Assembly (NCBI GenBank): GCA_903835005.1
Contig: CAILLK010000127.1
Coordinates: 1 to 64,000, forward strand
DNA length: 64,000 nucleotides
Source of the DNA: an uncultured Bacteroidota bacterium
GTDB taxonomy: Bacteria > Bacteroidota > Bacteroidia > Chitinophagales > Chitinophagaceae
Reading direction: 5' to 3'
Of this stretch, positions 9,150-19,571 are shown one piece after another. The translations under genes were made by a program, and so were the position numbers. Below the pieces are notes generated by a model. That model worked only from the letters and a program-made list of their open reading frames with translations. It was not told the origin of the DNA and did not search any database. Every line of letters begins with the position of its first letter. Position 1 is the stretch's first letter.

Positions 9150-10814
9150 CTATTTACTCAACTCAATCGGCAATGTCATTTCCTTACCATCGCGGGTAAA
9201 TACTACATTGGTTTTATCTCCGGGCTTAAATTTGCTGAGGGCTTCCATATAGCTCTGCATTCCGTTGATTTTTATGTCGCCCAGCTTGGTAATGATGTCG
9301 CCTTGTTTCAGTCCGGCTTTTATGGCAGGACGGTTATCGCTCACGCCATCAATGCGAACACCGCCTGATTCGAAGGTATAGTCGGGCATAATACCGAGGG
9401 TTACTTTGAAGGAAGATTTGCCGGTGGATTTTTGTTTGGTGGCAGTAAATTCAGGTTTCTTGTTTTCTTTGTCCATCTTAGCTACTACACGCTCTATGTA
9501 TTTTATGATCGCAACTTCACCAGGGTAGTTGATGGCATCTGCCACATCCGATGGTTTATGATAGTCTTTGTGGGAGCCGGTAAAGAAAAAAAGTACGGGC
9601 ATATTGGCATAATAAAAGCTGGTATGATCGGATGGGCCAACACCTGAACTATCTATGTTCAGTTTAAAATCATCGCCGGCCATATCAACCACATCATTCC
9701 ATGCAGGCGAGGTGCCTACGCCGCCAAGGGTGAGAGAGTGGGTGCTGTCGTTGAGCCGGCCCACCATGTCCATATTGATCATGAAGGCAAAATGAGCGCT
9801 GTCTATGCCCTGCTCTTTTACAAAAGCCTTGGAGCCATAAAGCCCAAGTTCCTCGCCCGAAAAGTGAACAAACAAATAGTTGAAGTTCCTGAGTTTTTTA
9901 TTCTTTTTTATAGCCCTGGCCATTTCCATCAGCGCTGCTGTGCCACTGCCGTTATCATCGGCTCCGTGGTGTATTTTATGCTCTTTTACAGCATTGGCAT
10001 AAAGGCTGTTGCCGTCTTCGCCATATCCCAGGTGGTCGTAATGCGCTCCTAGTATAACGGTATAGGGGGCTTTATTATCTATATAGGCAGCTATGTTGGT
10101 GCCGGTACGTTCGGCTTTGTTGATGGTAATATTCAGATCAATGTTTACAGGCCCCTTATCAGTAGTGGCAGCGGAGAAGTATTTTTGATAAGTAGTGTTG
10201 CTCAGGTAGATCACCGGAATATCGAGTGGTTCGTACTCCGAATGCCGGTCGAATGCCGGAGGAAAACTCCCCCCGAAATTATCGTAAAAGACAACACCCG
10301 AAGCGCCCTTCTTTGCTTCTTCTTTTGCTTTTTCATACATGAATTTCTCTGCCTCAAAATGGGGATCAGTACTCTGATCCTGGTTAGTATACAGCGGCAC
10401 CAGCCATATATTGCCCTGCTCCAGTATATCGGGCATTACATCGCCCGTAGCATGTTTTGAGGCGCTGAAAGGAAGCGGGAAGCCATCATCTTTCAGTTGT
10501 AAAGAAGTATTGCCTATCCTTATCTGTGTACCAGCGGCGATTTCTTTTCCATATACAAAATGAAACGGCAATTTGTAATCACTTTTATACGGGCTGATCT
10601 TTATTGTTTTATACCTTGCCACAATATAATCGCCTGCTTTCCTTTCGCCCTCCGTGCTGGTCCGTCTGCCCTCCAGGCTGTCGGAAGCCAGGTATGTAAT
10701 ATCTGCCCGCAACTGAGTGGCTACCTTTTTGTCGGCTTTGCTTTGGGCAATTGCGGCAGAAAATGTAGTACTGAAAGTTAACAGAAGTAAAAAAGAATAA
10801 TATCGGGCAGTCAT
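9150..10814 (-). CDS. M28 family metallopeptidase with C-terminal PDZ domain
   Basis: VILGAHYDHLGYG, HHGADDNGSGTAALMEMARAI, FSGEELGLYGSKAF; C-term AIKAGLKQGDIITKLGDIKINGMQSYMEAL. Confidence 0.93.
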   Translation of the reverse strand: MTARYYSFLLLLTFSTTFSAAIAQSKADKKVATQLRADITYLASDSLEGRRTSTEGERKAGDYIVARYKTIKISPYKSDYKLPFHFVYGKEIAAGTQIRIGNTSLQLKDDGFPLPFSASKHATGDVMPDILEQGNIWLVPLYTNQDQSTDPHFEAEKFMYEKAKEEAKKGASGVVFYDNFGGSFPPAFDRHSEYEPLDIPVIYLSNTTYQKYFSAATTDKGPVNIDLNITINKAERTGTNIAAYIDNKAPYTVILGAHYDHLGYGEDGNSLYANAVKEHKIHHGADDNGSGTAALMEMARAIKKNKKLRNFNYLFVHFSGEELGLYGSKAFVKEQGIDSAHFAFMINMDMVGRLNDSTHSLTLGGVGTSPAWNDVVDMAGDDFKLNIDSSGVGPSDHTSFYYANMPVLFFFTGSHKDYHKPSDVADAINYPGEVAIIKYIERVVAKMDKENKKPEFTATKQKSTGKSSFKVTLGIMPDYTFESGGVRIDGVSDNRPAIKAGLKQGDIITKLGDIKINGMQSYMEALSKFKPGDKTNVVFTRDGKEMTLPIELSK

Positions 10815-11101
10815 AATCTGTATTTAGTGCAAATGTACTATAAAATCAACCAAGGAACACCTGCGATGAGTTCAAAATAACTGCTGTAAGCTCAATAATT
10901 CCTGGCCGGCAAAATTATTTCCTCATTGCAAATCATGTTCTAATATATAATTGTGCCGAATATGCTGTGAGAAGAACAAAATGACTTTTTGAGCGGATAT
11001 GCCTGTAACTTCCACAATTTCCGGTGTATTTTTATCAATTACTTCCTTTCAAGACAAAATTTACTTAGATTTGAAACTAATTTCTAAAAATTGCTAACAA
11101 T

Positions 11102-11824
11102 ATGAAGGCATTTTTACTCACCGCGGCTACTTTTCTGGCCATCGCGGGTAGTGTGTTTGCGCAAAATCTGCCTCCCGATTATCTTTGGGAAGTGGGTGTC
11201 AATTACGGTACAGCCGGCTATACCAGGCCGCTGGGCCCTGCTACCAATTACCAGGGTACCCGTACCAATACAGTGCCTGATTTTTCGGTAAAACTTGACT
11301 ATTATTTTAATCCGCACTGGATGATAAATCTGGATCTCGGATCAAGGAAATGGGTAAGTTATGGCACCTGGGACCTTAATGATCTTTACGGCCAGTCATT
11401 ACAACCCCGCGAAATAACTTTCCTGGAAGCCAGGCATGCATTCAATGAGTCTGTTGCAATGAATTATGTGATTCCTTTATACACCAGATACAATACCTAT
11501 AATAAGGCAAATATTTATTTCGGTGCACAGTTTGGCCTCATGCAGACAGTTAACGACGGTTCTCTGGGATACAGCAGGTACGGTACAGCTCCGGACTCTT
11601 CTTTCAGCTATATGTCGAAATACGATTATGGTAATGGTAAAGGGTTCACTTATGGTATACAGATGGGTATAACCTACTATATCATGCCAAGACTGGGTAT
11701 TAACCTCGACCTGGCTATGCGCTATGCATCAATCAAGACCGATGATCAGCATTATGGCAGTGAAAACAATCATTTTTACCTGCTTTACTTTCCCGAAACG
11801 GTGGGTATAAGGTGGCGGTTTTAA
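11102..11824 (+). CDS. outer membrane beta-barrel protein
   Basis: Signal peptide, alternating aromatic strands, C-terminal GIRWRF. Confidence 0.7.
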   Translation: MKAFLLTAATFLAIAGSVFAQNLPPDYLWEVGVNYGTAGYTRPLGPATNYQGTRTNTVPDFSVKLDYYFNPHWMINLDLGSRKWVSYGTWDLNDLYGQSLQPREITFLEARHAFNESVAMNYVIPLYTRYNTYNKANIYFGAQFGLMQTVNDGSLGYSRYGTAPDSSFSYMSKYDYGNGKGFTYGIQMGITYYIMPRLGINLDLAMRYASIKTDDQHYGSENNHFYLLYFPETVGIRWRF

Positions 11825-11968
11825 TACATTTTGCTCCTCCTTATGTTAAATTTTTGAGATCCGGTAATTCAGGCACGGTTTTTGAACTATACTTTTTGCA
11901 TTTCCTGCATGGTGTGTGTTTGATGGAAATTTAATGGAAATGGAAATGCCCGATTTTTAGATTTCCGT

Positions 11969-11994
11969 AAAGGGCGCCTTTTCAGGCGCCTTTT
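11969..11994 (+). terminator. rho-independent-like hairpin downstream of the 11102-11824 gene
   Basis: AAAGGGCGCC-TTTTCA-GGCGCCTTTT: 10-bp stem with one wobble pair, T-rich 3' flank. Confidence 0.65.
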
Positions 11995-12106
11995 ATATTG
12001 TGGTAATTTCTTCAATAATACCAACCCGAAAAAGGCTCACCAGACTAATGCGTCGACAACAATTTTCAATTTTACCCTGATTATTATATTGCCATCATAA
12101 CTATAC

Positions 12107-12138
12107 AAAAAAACAGGGCTGGTATACCACCAACCCTG
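12107..12138 (-). terminator. intrinsic terminator of the 3-hydroxyacyl-CoA dehydrogenase gene
   Basis: Minus strand CAGGGTTGGT-GGTAT-ACCAGCCCTG followed by TTTTTTT. Confidence 0.85.
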
Positions 12139-12175
12139 CTTCAATTTGATTTAAACTACTATTGTTCGTAAATCA

Positions 12176-13090
12176 TTAATCCCATTTGCGGCTAACAAAG
12201 CGGTCGCTTACAACCAGCTCTTTACTGCCTGGGGTGTATTTATAAAAACCTTCGCCCGATTTTACACCCAGGTAGCCTGCCTGAACCATATTGGCGAGCA
12301 GGGTAGCGGGGGCGTATTTCTGGTTGCCAAAACCCATGTGCAATACGTGCATAATGGAGTAGCAGGTATCCAGGCCAATGAAATCTGCAAGTTGCAGCGG
12401 CCCCATAGGGTGCGCCATACCCAGCTTCATAATGGTATCAATCTCTTCAATACCGGCTACGCCTTCCTGCAGGGCAAGAACGGCTTCATTGATCAGCGGC
12501 ATCAGGATACGGTTAGAAATAAAACCGGGATAGTCATTAACTACACATGGCACTTTGCCCAGTTCTTCGGACAACTTAACAATGGTTTGTGTAACTTCCC
12601 TGTCGGTGCCATAGCCATTGATGATTTCCACCAGCCTCATAACTGGCACAGGGTTCATAAAGTGCATACCTATTACTTTTCCCGGGCGCTTGGTAACTGA
12701 AGCAATGCGGGTAAGCGAAATAGATGAGGTATTGGATGCAAGGATGCAATGAGCTGGCGAATGCTCATCGAGCTGGCGGAAAATGTTCAGTTTCAGTTCT
12801 ATATTTTCTGTGGCCGCTTCTACTACCAGGTCGGCATCAGCTACTGCTTCAGCCATATCGGTATAGGTGCTGATGCGGCCCATGGCCTCATTTTTAGCTT
12901 CCTCGCTCAGGGTTCCCTTGGTTACCTGGCGATCCATATTTTTACCGATGGTGGCCAGTGCTTTGTTGAGTGCAACCTGGTTAATATCCATCATGTGAAC
13001 GGCAAAACCACATTGTGCAAACACGTGGCTGATCCCGTTTCCCATTGTTCCCGAACCAATAATGGTTACTGTTTTAATATCGTAAGACAT
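12176..13090 (-). CDS. 3-hydroxybutyryl-CoA / 3-hydroxyacyl-CoA dehydrogenase (ORF open to 13189)
   Basis: VTIIGSGTMGNGISHVFAQCGFAVHMMDIN; ASNTSSISLTRIA; GMHFMNPVPVMRLVEII; start chosen at MSYDIKTV. Confidence 0.93.
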   Translation of the reverse strand: MSYDIKTVTIIGSGTMGNGISHVFAQCGFAVHMMDINQVALNKALATIGKNMDRQVTKGTLSEEAKNEAMGRISTYTDMAEAVADADLVVEAATENIELKLNIFRQLDEHSPAHCILASNTSSISLTRIASVTKRPGKVIGMHFMNPVPVMRLVEIINGYGTDREVTQTIVKLSEELGKVPCVVNDYPGFISNRILMPLINEAVLALQEGVAGIEEIDTIMKLGMAHPMGPLQLADFIGLDTCYSIMHVLHMGFGNQKYAPATLLANMVQAGYLGVKSGEGFYKYTPGSKELVVSDRFVSRKWD

Positions 13091-13331
13091 AATGCCGTTT
13101 TCTTTTTTTAAGGACATTGTTTCTGCTTCCAAAGTCATAATTCTTAAATTTTGTGGTGCAAAGGTACGGATTAGAAACAGGATGGGCAAAAAACGGAAGA
13201 TGTCTTTAGTCAGTATTACGTTATTGCATATTGCAGATCTTTTATTGTTTTCATGATAGAAATCAGGAATTAAACAGAAAATAAAAATATTATAATTCCG
13301 TTCTTGTATTCAGGGTATTTTCTTAATTTTT

Positions 13332-13850
13332 ATGCGCGAATTTAATCTTATAAGCATCTTTAGCACTTTCACTTTCCTGTTTCTCATCAGCTCTTTTGTA
13401 TTGTTTGGGCAAAACTGTAATATTAAAATGGATGCAATTACTCAGAACAATATAATAGGTGAACGGAGTGAAAAAGTTGCGGTAAAACCTGAAATTGAGT
13501 TGATTAACATTCACCTCACAGATGTTTTACTGCCTGAGGATTGGGAAACCAACAATAAAAAACACAGGTCTGTAACTGGTAAAAAACTTCATTGTGCCAC
13601 ATTTAGAGCAGGAGAAATTATTACCGGTACTTTTTTAATAGCTGGTGCGTTTTTATCTTCCTCAGGAAATGAATCGTCTTTGAGTTCTAAACAACAATCT
13701 CTTTTGCTGGATTAAACGATTGCCTGCGTTGGCGGAATAGCTATTGGTTTTGAATTATTACATATCGGCAATAAATATGAAAATGATCATCCGGTACGTT
13801 TTGGCCTTTACGAAAATGGCAGACAGATCGGAATAGCCTGTAAGTTCTGA
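13332..13850 (+). pseudogene. hypothetical secreted protein gene interrupted by an in-frame TAA at 13713-13715
   Basis: ORF 13332-13715; the same frame continues open after the TAA as TIACVGGIAIGFELLHIGNKYENDHPVRFGLYENGRQIGIACKF to TGA at 13848-13850. Confidence 0.6.
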
Positions 13851-13979
13851 ATGTGCAGACAGCTTGTTTCTTAACCCGGTTTTCACCATCTTATTTACAC
13901 TACATTGATTACTAATCTCTGCAATAAATATTCTGGCATTGTTTTTGTTAGTAAATTAGTACCGAAAACAGAATTATCT

Positions 13980-14369
13980 ATGGCTAAGAAGAGTGCTATC
14001 AACTGGTTTGAGATCCCCGTAAACGATTTTGACAGGGCAAAGAAATTTTACGAAACGCTTTTTGATTTTTCAATGAAGGAACAGACCTGGGGCAATACCC
14101 GGATAGGTTATTTTGAATGGGACAGGGAAGAAGATGGCCGTGGCGGCTCCATAGTTTATGACCCTGAATATTACACGCCATCTACGCATGGACCGCTGAT
14201 ATACCTGAATTGCGAACCCCGTATTCAGAGAGTAATAGACCGGGTGATACCCGCAGGAGGCAAACTGCTTCAGAATAAGACCATAGTTGCAGCAACTTTC
14301 GACCTCGGTTACTGGGCGCTCATATTGGATACGGAGGGGAATAGGATAGCGCTGCATGCATTGGAGTAA
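13980..14369 (+). CDS. VOC family (glyoxalase/bleomycin resistance-like) protein
   Basis: INWFEIPVNDFDRAKKFYETLF ... YWALILDTEGNRIALHALE; start chosen at MAKKSAI. Confidence 0.88.
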   Translation: MAKKSAINWFEIPVNDFDRAKKFYETLFDFSMKEQTWGNTRIGYFEWDREEDGRGGSIVYDPEYYTPSTHGPLIYLNCEPRIQRVIDRVIPAGGKLLQNKTIVAATFDLGYWALILDTEGNRIALHALE

Positions 14370-14396
14370 GTTTGTTTACCAATTAAAATAAACCCT

Positions 14397-15140
14397 GTGA
14401 AACAGAATCTGATTTTTGTAATTACCCTGATTTTAATCGCTTTTGTTTCGTGCAGGAAAACCCATTCAACCACGGTATCTCCTGCGCTCATCAGTCTGCC
14501 AGCTGATGTGCCTGGAACAACGATAACTTTAGATAGTTTCCCTTTAAAAATCGGCTACCAGTGGGTATATAGAATGATAACCCAAACGACAATGTCAGTA
14601 AGCTCGGGAACTGCATCCCTGAACATTTCAACCCCTGATTCCGGTTTTCTGACTGTTGGTGTTGTTTCTGATACTTTGATCAATGGATTCAGAATGTATG
14701 GATTTTCTGTTCCTTCCCGGTCGGCATTTTTTACCTATAATTCTATATATTTAACCGACAGTTTTTTATATGCAAATTTAGCTGACGGCCTGCACCGTAT
14801 CACTGCGGGCGGCAGGACAGATAGCAACTATGTTCTTGACAGCACTGAGGAGTTGATTAAATTGCCGGTCGCAATGAATAATACATGGTCCTATAATTAC
14901 GGTTCAAGGCAATGGACAGATTATGTTAGAGTAACGACGCCGGCTGGTAGTTTCGATTGCATAAAACTATTTGTTAACGAAGACAGGGGAAGTGATCAGT
15001 ATGGCATGGTTCAATACTATTCTTCCAAAGGGCTTATCCAGGAATTGCAATGGTATACAAGCTGGACTTCGGCCGGTACGGGAGTTCATGACAATTACAC
15101 CTATTATACTATGCTTACTTTGCAATCCTTAAATTTCTAG
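14397..15140 (+). CDS. hypothetical lipoprotein
   Basis: LIFVITLILIAFVSC lipobox; no further recognisable domain. Confidence 0.65.
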   Translation: MKQNLIFVITLILIAFVSCRKTHSTTVSPALISLPADVPGTTITLDSFPLKIGYQWVYRMITQTTMSVSSGTASLNISTPDSGFLTVGVVSDTLINGFRMYGFSVPSRSAFFTYNSIYLTDSFLYANLADGLHRITAGGRTDSNYVLDSTEELIKLPVAMNNTWSYNYGSRQWTDYVRVTTPAGSFDCIKLFVNEDRGSDQYGMVQYYSSKGLIQELQWYTSWTSAGTGVHDNYTYYTMLTLQSLNF

Positions 15141-15289
15141 TATCGCAAAATAAATCGGCGCCTGGGCCGTTTATGAACAAATAGCGGTTAATAGCCTCAT
15201 ATTGTGGGCAAAGCCATTGTTTTCTCTTACTTACTATTACCGTGGTGGGGAACAAGAATGTCTTTTTGATAAACTGTATCTTCGCACAC

Positions 15290-15850
15290 ATGAAATTCCT
15301 GATAGTCGGCCTCGGTAACATTGGTATGGAATATGATGCTACCCGCCATAACATAGGCTTTGATGTGGCCGATACTTTTGTAATTAAGCATGGCGGAACC
15401 TATACTCTTGACCGTCATGCTTATGTGGCTGAAGTGAAATGGAAAGGTAAAACTTTTCTTGTAGTAAAGCCTACCACCTTTATGAACCTTAGTGGTAAGG
15501 CAGTAAAGTACTGGATGGACAAGGAAAAAATACCCATGGAACAAATGCTCGTCCTGGTGGATGAACTGGCGTTGCCGCTGGGTACTATCCGGCTAAGGGG
15601 GTCAGGTGGCAGTGCGGGTCATAACGGGCTGAAAAGCATTGAGCAAACCCTGATGACCGAGAAATACCAGCGGCTGAGATTCGGTATAGGCAGCGACTAC
15701 CCAAAGGGTATGCAGGTTCAGTTTGTGCTGGGCAAATGGAAGCCATCGGAAGTGCCAGTTGTTAAAGACATGCTGCTTAAATGCGTAGATGCAATTGAGT
15801 GCTTTGCCACTCAGGGTTTGGGAAAAGCAATGACCGAATATAACAAGTAA
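15290..15850 (+). CDS. pth: peptidyl-tRNA hydrolase
   Basis: MKFLIVGLGNIGMEYDATRHNIGFDVAD; KPTTFMNLSGKAV; RGSGGSAGHNGLKSIEQ; RFGIG. Confidence 0.96.
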   Translation: MKFLIVGLGNIGMEYDATRHNIGFDVADTFVIKHGGTYTLDRHAYVAEVKWKGKTFLVVKPTTFMNLSGKAVKYWMDKEKIPMEQMLVLVDELALPLGTIRLRGSGGSAGHNGLKSIEQTLMTEKYQRLRFGIGSDYPKGMQVQFVLGKWKPSEVPVVKDMLLKCVDAIECFATQGLGKAMTEYNK

Positions 15851-15880
15851 GTAATACCCTGGAATAGGTATAGTGATTTT

Positions 15881-16543
15881 ATGCAGTTAAAATATCTGCT
15901 CCTTTATGTTTTTCTATGTGGCCTTAAGGCTGCCGGAACGTGTTTTGCCCAGGACGATGATTTTGGTAAACAGCGATTATTTGAGGGCAGGCTCACTTTC
16001 GGATCAGCTATAAGCAAAGTTGGTGGTGATAGTTATAGTGGTTATCATAAAATAGGCATTCAGGCCGGGGGGATGGTCTATATAAAGACCAGCCGGTTTT
16101 TCGGTTTAAGCCTGGAGATGCTGTATGTGAATAAAGGCGCAAGGGGTGGCAATACTGAAGAGTCAATTTATGTAGGTACTTACATTGATAAGTACTACCT
16201 GAACCTTAACTATGTTGAAATTCCATTGGTAGCCCATTTAATACTTTATCCCTGGGATTTTGAATGTGGGTTTTCTTATTCCCGGCTTGTAAAAAGCAAA
16301 GAATGGGCAGAGGCTGATGTGCCGGTACCCATATATCCGGCTTATAACTATTTCAATAAAGACGATTATGAATATGTGCTCGGTGTTTCTTTGCGGCTCG
16401 ATAAGCGCTGGCTGGCAAGCGCACGTTATGAACTGTCTTCGCAACCCATACGCACCTGGGACAGGATACCGCCCCGTTATAGCCAGTATGGCGTAAACGA
16501 GTTCAACAATGTGGTGATTTTGAGGGTGATTTATGTTCTTTAA
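15881..16543 (+). CDS. outer membrane beta-barrel protein (PorT-like)
   Basis: Signal peptide; GIQAGGMVYIKTSRFFGLSLEMLYVNKGA...YVEIPLVAHL. Confidence 0.75.
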   Translation: MQLKYLLLYVFLCGLKAAGTCFAQDDDFGKQRLFEGRLTFGSAISKVGGDSYSGYHKIGIQAGGMVYIKTSRFFGLSLEMLYVNKGARGGNTEESIYVGTYIDKYYLNLNYVEIPLVAHLILYPWDFECGFSYSRLVKSKEWAEADVPVPIYPAYNYFNKDDYEYVLGVSLRLDKRWLASARYELSSQPIRTWDRIPPRYSQYGVNEFNNVVILRVIYVL

Positions 16544-16630
16544 TATTCTTATTCTGCCTTTCGTATTTAAATTACATTTGTATATAAAAATTGATGGGAA
16601 TTATTGCTGACACTTCAATAAAATTCAGTT

Positions 16631-17602
16631 ATGAAAAAATTGCTGATACTGGCCACTTTCCTGTTCATTTCTGCTATGACATCCTTCGCGCAATCTGCTG
16701 AAGCAAATTATGATCTGGCAGCGGCACGATTGGTTGAGTTATACAATCATGCTTACTACGACAGCATCTGCCAGCTATTTTCGAAGTCTATGCAAACTGC
16801 GCTTCCGCTTGAAAAAACAATTGAATTCTTTTCAGGAGTGAGGAAGATGTGCGGGAATATTGATCTATATGCCTATAGCCATAAAAGTGGTAGAACCGCT
16901 ACCTATAAATTAACTTTCGAAGAAGGCATTAGAGGCTTGAATTTTATATTGGACAAGGATGATAAAATTGCCGGATTAACGATTAAGCAGTTTGAACCCG
17001 GAAACCTGCCTGTGCTGGTCAGAAATTCCACCAGGCTCATATTGCCGTTTAACGGGGCCTGGAATATTGCATGGGGTGGTGATACCAGGGCTCAGAATCA
17101 TCACATAGATGTAGCGGCTCAAAAGGGCGCTTTCGATATAGTGATAATGAATGATGAGGGGAAAACATACAGAACCAATGGTAAAACCAACGAAGATTAT
17201 TATGCATTCGGACAGCCCTTGCTAGCTCCCTGCGATGCCGAAGTGGTTCAGGCGGTAGATGGTATAAAGGATAATATACCCGGAGAAAAGAACCCGATGT
17301 TTGTGCCGGGAAATTCGGTGATGCTGAAAACACCAAATAATGAATTTATACTGCTGGCCCATTTCAAAAATCATTCGGTGCAGGTAAAGGAAGGCGATCA
17401 TGTGAAGCAGGGGCAAGTGCTGGGCTATTGTGGTAATTCGGGCAACTCAACAGGGCCGCATCTGCATTTCCATATCGAGAATGTAGAGGATATGAATATT
17501 GCTACCGGTGCAAAATGTTATTTTGAGAATATAGTAGTGAATGGTACCGGGCAAAAAGACTATTCGCCGGTTAAAGGAGATAAAGTGGAGAATATCCGAT
17601 AA
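16631..17602 (+). CDS. M23 family (LytM) peptidase with N-terminal DUF3887-like region
   Basis: HHIDVA, LLAHFKNHSVQVKEGDHVKQGQVLGYCGNSGNSTGPHLHFHIE. Confidence 0.92.
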   Translation: MKKLLILATFLFISAMTSFAQSAEANYDLAAARLVELYNHAYYDSICQLFSKSMQTALPLEKTIEFFSGVRKMCGNIDLYAYSHKSGRTATYKLTFEEGIRGLNFILDKDDKIAGLTIKQFEPGNLPVLVRNSTRLILPFNGAWNIAWGGDTRAQNHHIDVAAQKGAFDIVIMNDEGKTYRTNGKTNEDYYAFGQPLLAPCDAEVVQAVDGIKDNIPGEKNPMFVPGNSVMLKTPNNEFILLAHFKNHSVQVKEGDHVKQGQVLGYCGNSGNSTGPHLHFHIENVEDMNIATGAKCYFENIVVNGTGQKDYSPVKGDKVENIR

Positions 17603-17655
17603 CCTGGCCAAAATTCATAAAACAGTTGTAGTATTGCCGCAAAATAGCTTTAACA

Positions 17656-17883
17656 ATGGCGGGTACTAAAGTAACTATCAATAATAACGGTTCAATAAAA
17701 ATAGAAGGTGATTTTGAAATTGTGGACAGAAGCGGCAACGCATATGATCTGGCAGGAAGAAATGCCATAGGATTGTGCCGCTGCGGTCAATCGAAAAATA
17801 AACCATTTTGCGATGGCTCCCACAATGGCTGTTTTGAACATGAGGCTATTGCCTTTGCATTGCCTCCCAAGAAGCAGGCATAA
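17656..17883 (+). CDS. CDGSH-type iron-sulfur domain protein
   Basis: LCRCGQSKNKPFCDGSH signature. Confidence 0.92.
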   Translation: MAGTKVTINNNGSIKIEGDFEIVDRSGNAYDLAGRNAIGLCRCGQSKNKPFCDGSHNGCFEHEAIAFALPPKKQA

Positions 17884-18096
17884 TTTCAGCCATGTGTTCG
17901 CGATATTGTTTCTCCTGATCAGTTCTGGTTTTTACGCCGTTGTGTAAATGGCAGGAATTATTTTGTTTAAGTCACAAAATACCCTCAGGTATTTTGAAGG
18001 AATACTGCTGTTCTGGAACACCATAAAAACCGAATTAAAGTTGTTTTTATCAATATGTTTCTTATTTTTGTTAAAAATAACAATTATAAGAAACAA

Positions 18097-18720
18097 ATGA
18101 ATTTCCTCGAATTCAGAAAAAACATGCTTCCATTCAAGGTCTTTTCTACAAAAGATATAGCTAAGCGTTTTCCCGATTTCGACTCACGCAGGCTGTTTGA
18201 GTGGCAGGAGAAAGGATACATTCAAAAGCTGATCAACAAATGGTATTTATTAACTGAAACGGAAAAGAGTGAGTATCTGTATTTCCGGATCAGCAACAGC
18301 ATTGTTAAGCCTTCTTATGTTTCCATGGAGACAGCACTATCGTGGTACAATCTTATTCCGGAGTCTGTATTTTCTATACAGACCATCACCACCAGGAAAT
18401 CACAGCATTATGAAACGGTGGCAGGAAATTATAATTGCAGGAGCGTGAAACCATCTGCTTTTTTCGGTTATACCGTACTCCGCGAAAGTGATTTGCCGAT
18501 ACTGCTCGCCGAAAAAGAAAAAGCGATACTTGATTATCTTTACCTTACCACCGGTATTAGAAGCAAGGAAGATATAGCTGCCCTGAGGTTGAATATTGAA
18601 GAAACAAAAGACATTGACTGGCAAAAGTTTGACCATTATGCAGGGGCATTAAACAGTAAGTCGCTCAACCGGCGGATTGAGTTTTTTAAATCAATTATAG
18701 CAGATGATGTTGCTGAGTGA
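18097..18720 (+). CDS. AbiEi-type antitoxin / winged-helix regulator of a type IV TA system (ORF open from 18055)
   Basis: FSTKDIAKRFPDFDSRRLFEWQEKGYIQKLINKWYLL; overlaps the downstream AbiEii-like gene by 17 nt. Confidence 0.75.
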   Translation: MNFLEFRKNMLPFKVFSTKDIAKRFPDFDSRRLFEWQEKGYIQKLINKWYLLTETEKSEYLYFRISNSIVKPSYVSMETALSWYNLIPESVFSIQTITTRKSQHYETVAGNYNCRSVKPSAFFGYTVLRESDLPILLAEKEKAILDYLYLTTGIRSKEDIAALRLNIEETKDIDWQKFDHYAGALNSKSLNRRIEFFKSIIADDVAE

Positions 18721-19483
18721 AATAGCGAAAAGTTACCCGGATCATCTGAAGGGATTCAGGCAGTTTATTTTGCGTGAGTACCTGCAGCATAAGCTGCTGC
18801 AAATAACATTTGACAGCGAATATGCCAGCCAGCTCTGCTTTCTGGGAGGCACCTGCCTTCGGATTGTTCATGGCAACGCCCGGTTTTCGGAAGAGCTCGA
18901 TTTTGACAATACAGGATTAGACGAACCTGCATTCACATCCATAGCTGAATTAATAAAAAAGCAGTTTGAACTGGAAGGGTATGAGGTGGAAATGAAGACT
19001 GTATTTAAGGGCGCATACCATTGCTACATCCGGTTTCCGGAGTTGCTGTTTAAGGAAGGGTTGTCGGGATACCAGGAAGAGAAAATATTGATTCAACTGG
19101 ATACCGAACCGCAGCATTTTGAATTTGCACCGGAAAGGTATATCCTCAACAGGTTTGATGTTTTTACACAAATAAACATTACGCCATTGGATATTCTGCT
19201 TGCTCAGAAATTTTATGCCATTCTGAACAGGACAAGAAATAAAGGCCGGGATTTTTTTGATGTGGTATTTCTTTTATCTCTGGTCGATAAGCCCAACTAT
19301 GATTACCTGAGGCAAAAAGTGAAAATTGGAACGCCGGAGGCATTAAAGGAGGCTGTACTCGCACGCTGTGCAGCAATAAATATGCAGGAAATGGCGAAGG
19401 ATGTGCAACCGTTTTTGTTTAACCCGGCAGATGCAAGAAAGGTGACACTATTTAGCAAGATAATCCGTCAGCATAAGCTTTGA
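18704..19483 (+). CDS. AbiEii/AbiGii-like nucleotidyltransferase toxin
   Basis: FLGGTCLRIVHGNARFSEELDFD; LAQKFYAILNRTRNKGRDFFDVVFLLS. Confidence 0.88.
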   Translation: MMLLSEIAKSYPDHLKGFRQFILREYLQHKLLQITFDSEYASQLCFLGGTCLRIVHGNARFSEELDFDNTGLDEPAFTSIAELIKKQFELEGYEVEMKTVFKGAYHCYIRFPELLFKEGLSGYQEEKILIQLDTEPQHFEFAPERYILNRFDVFTQINITPLDILLAQKFYAILNRTRNKGRDFFDVVFLLSLVDKPNYDYLRQKVKIGTPEALKEAVLARCAAINMQEMAKDVQPFLFNPADARKVTLFSKIIRQHKL

Positions 19484-19571
19484 GAGTCGAGGTTATGAGT
19501 TGTAGAGTGGGGCAAATAATTTACGTTACTGCATTAATATCGGCATTAAGGACCAAGAATACAATGGCTGC

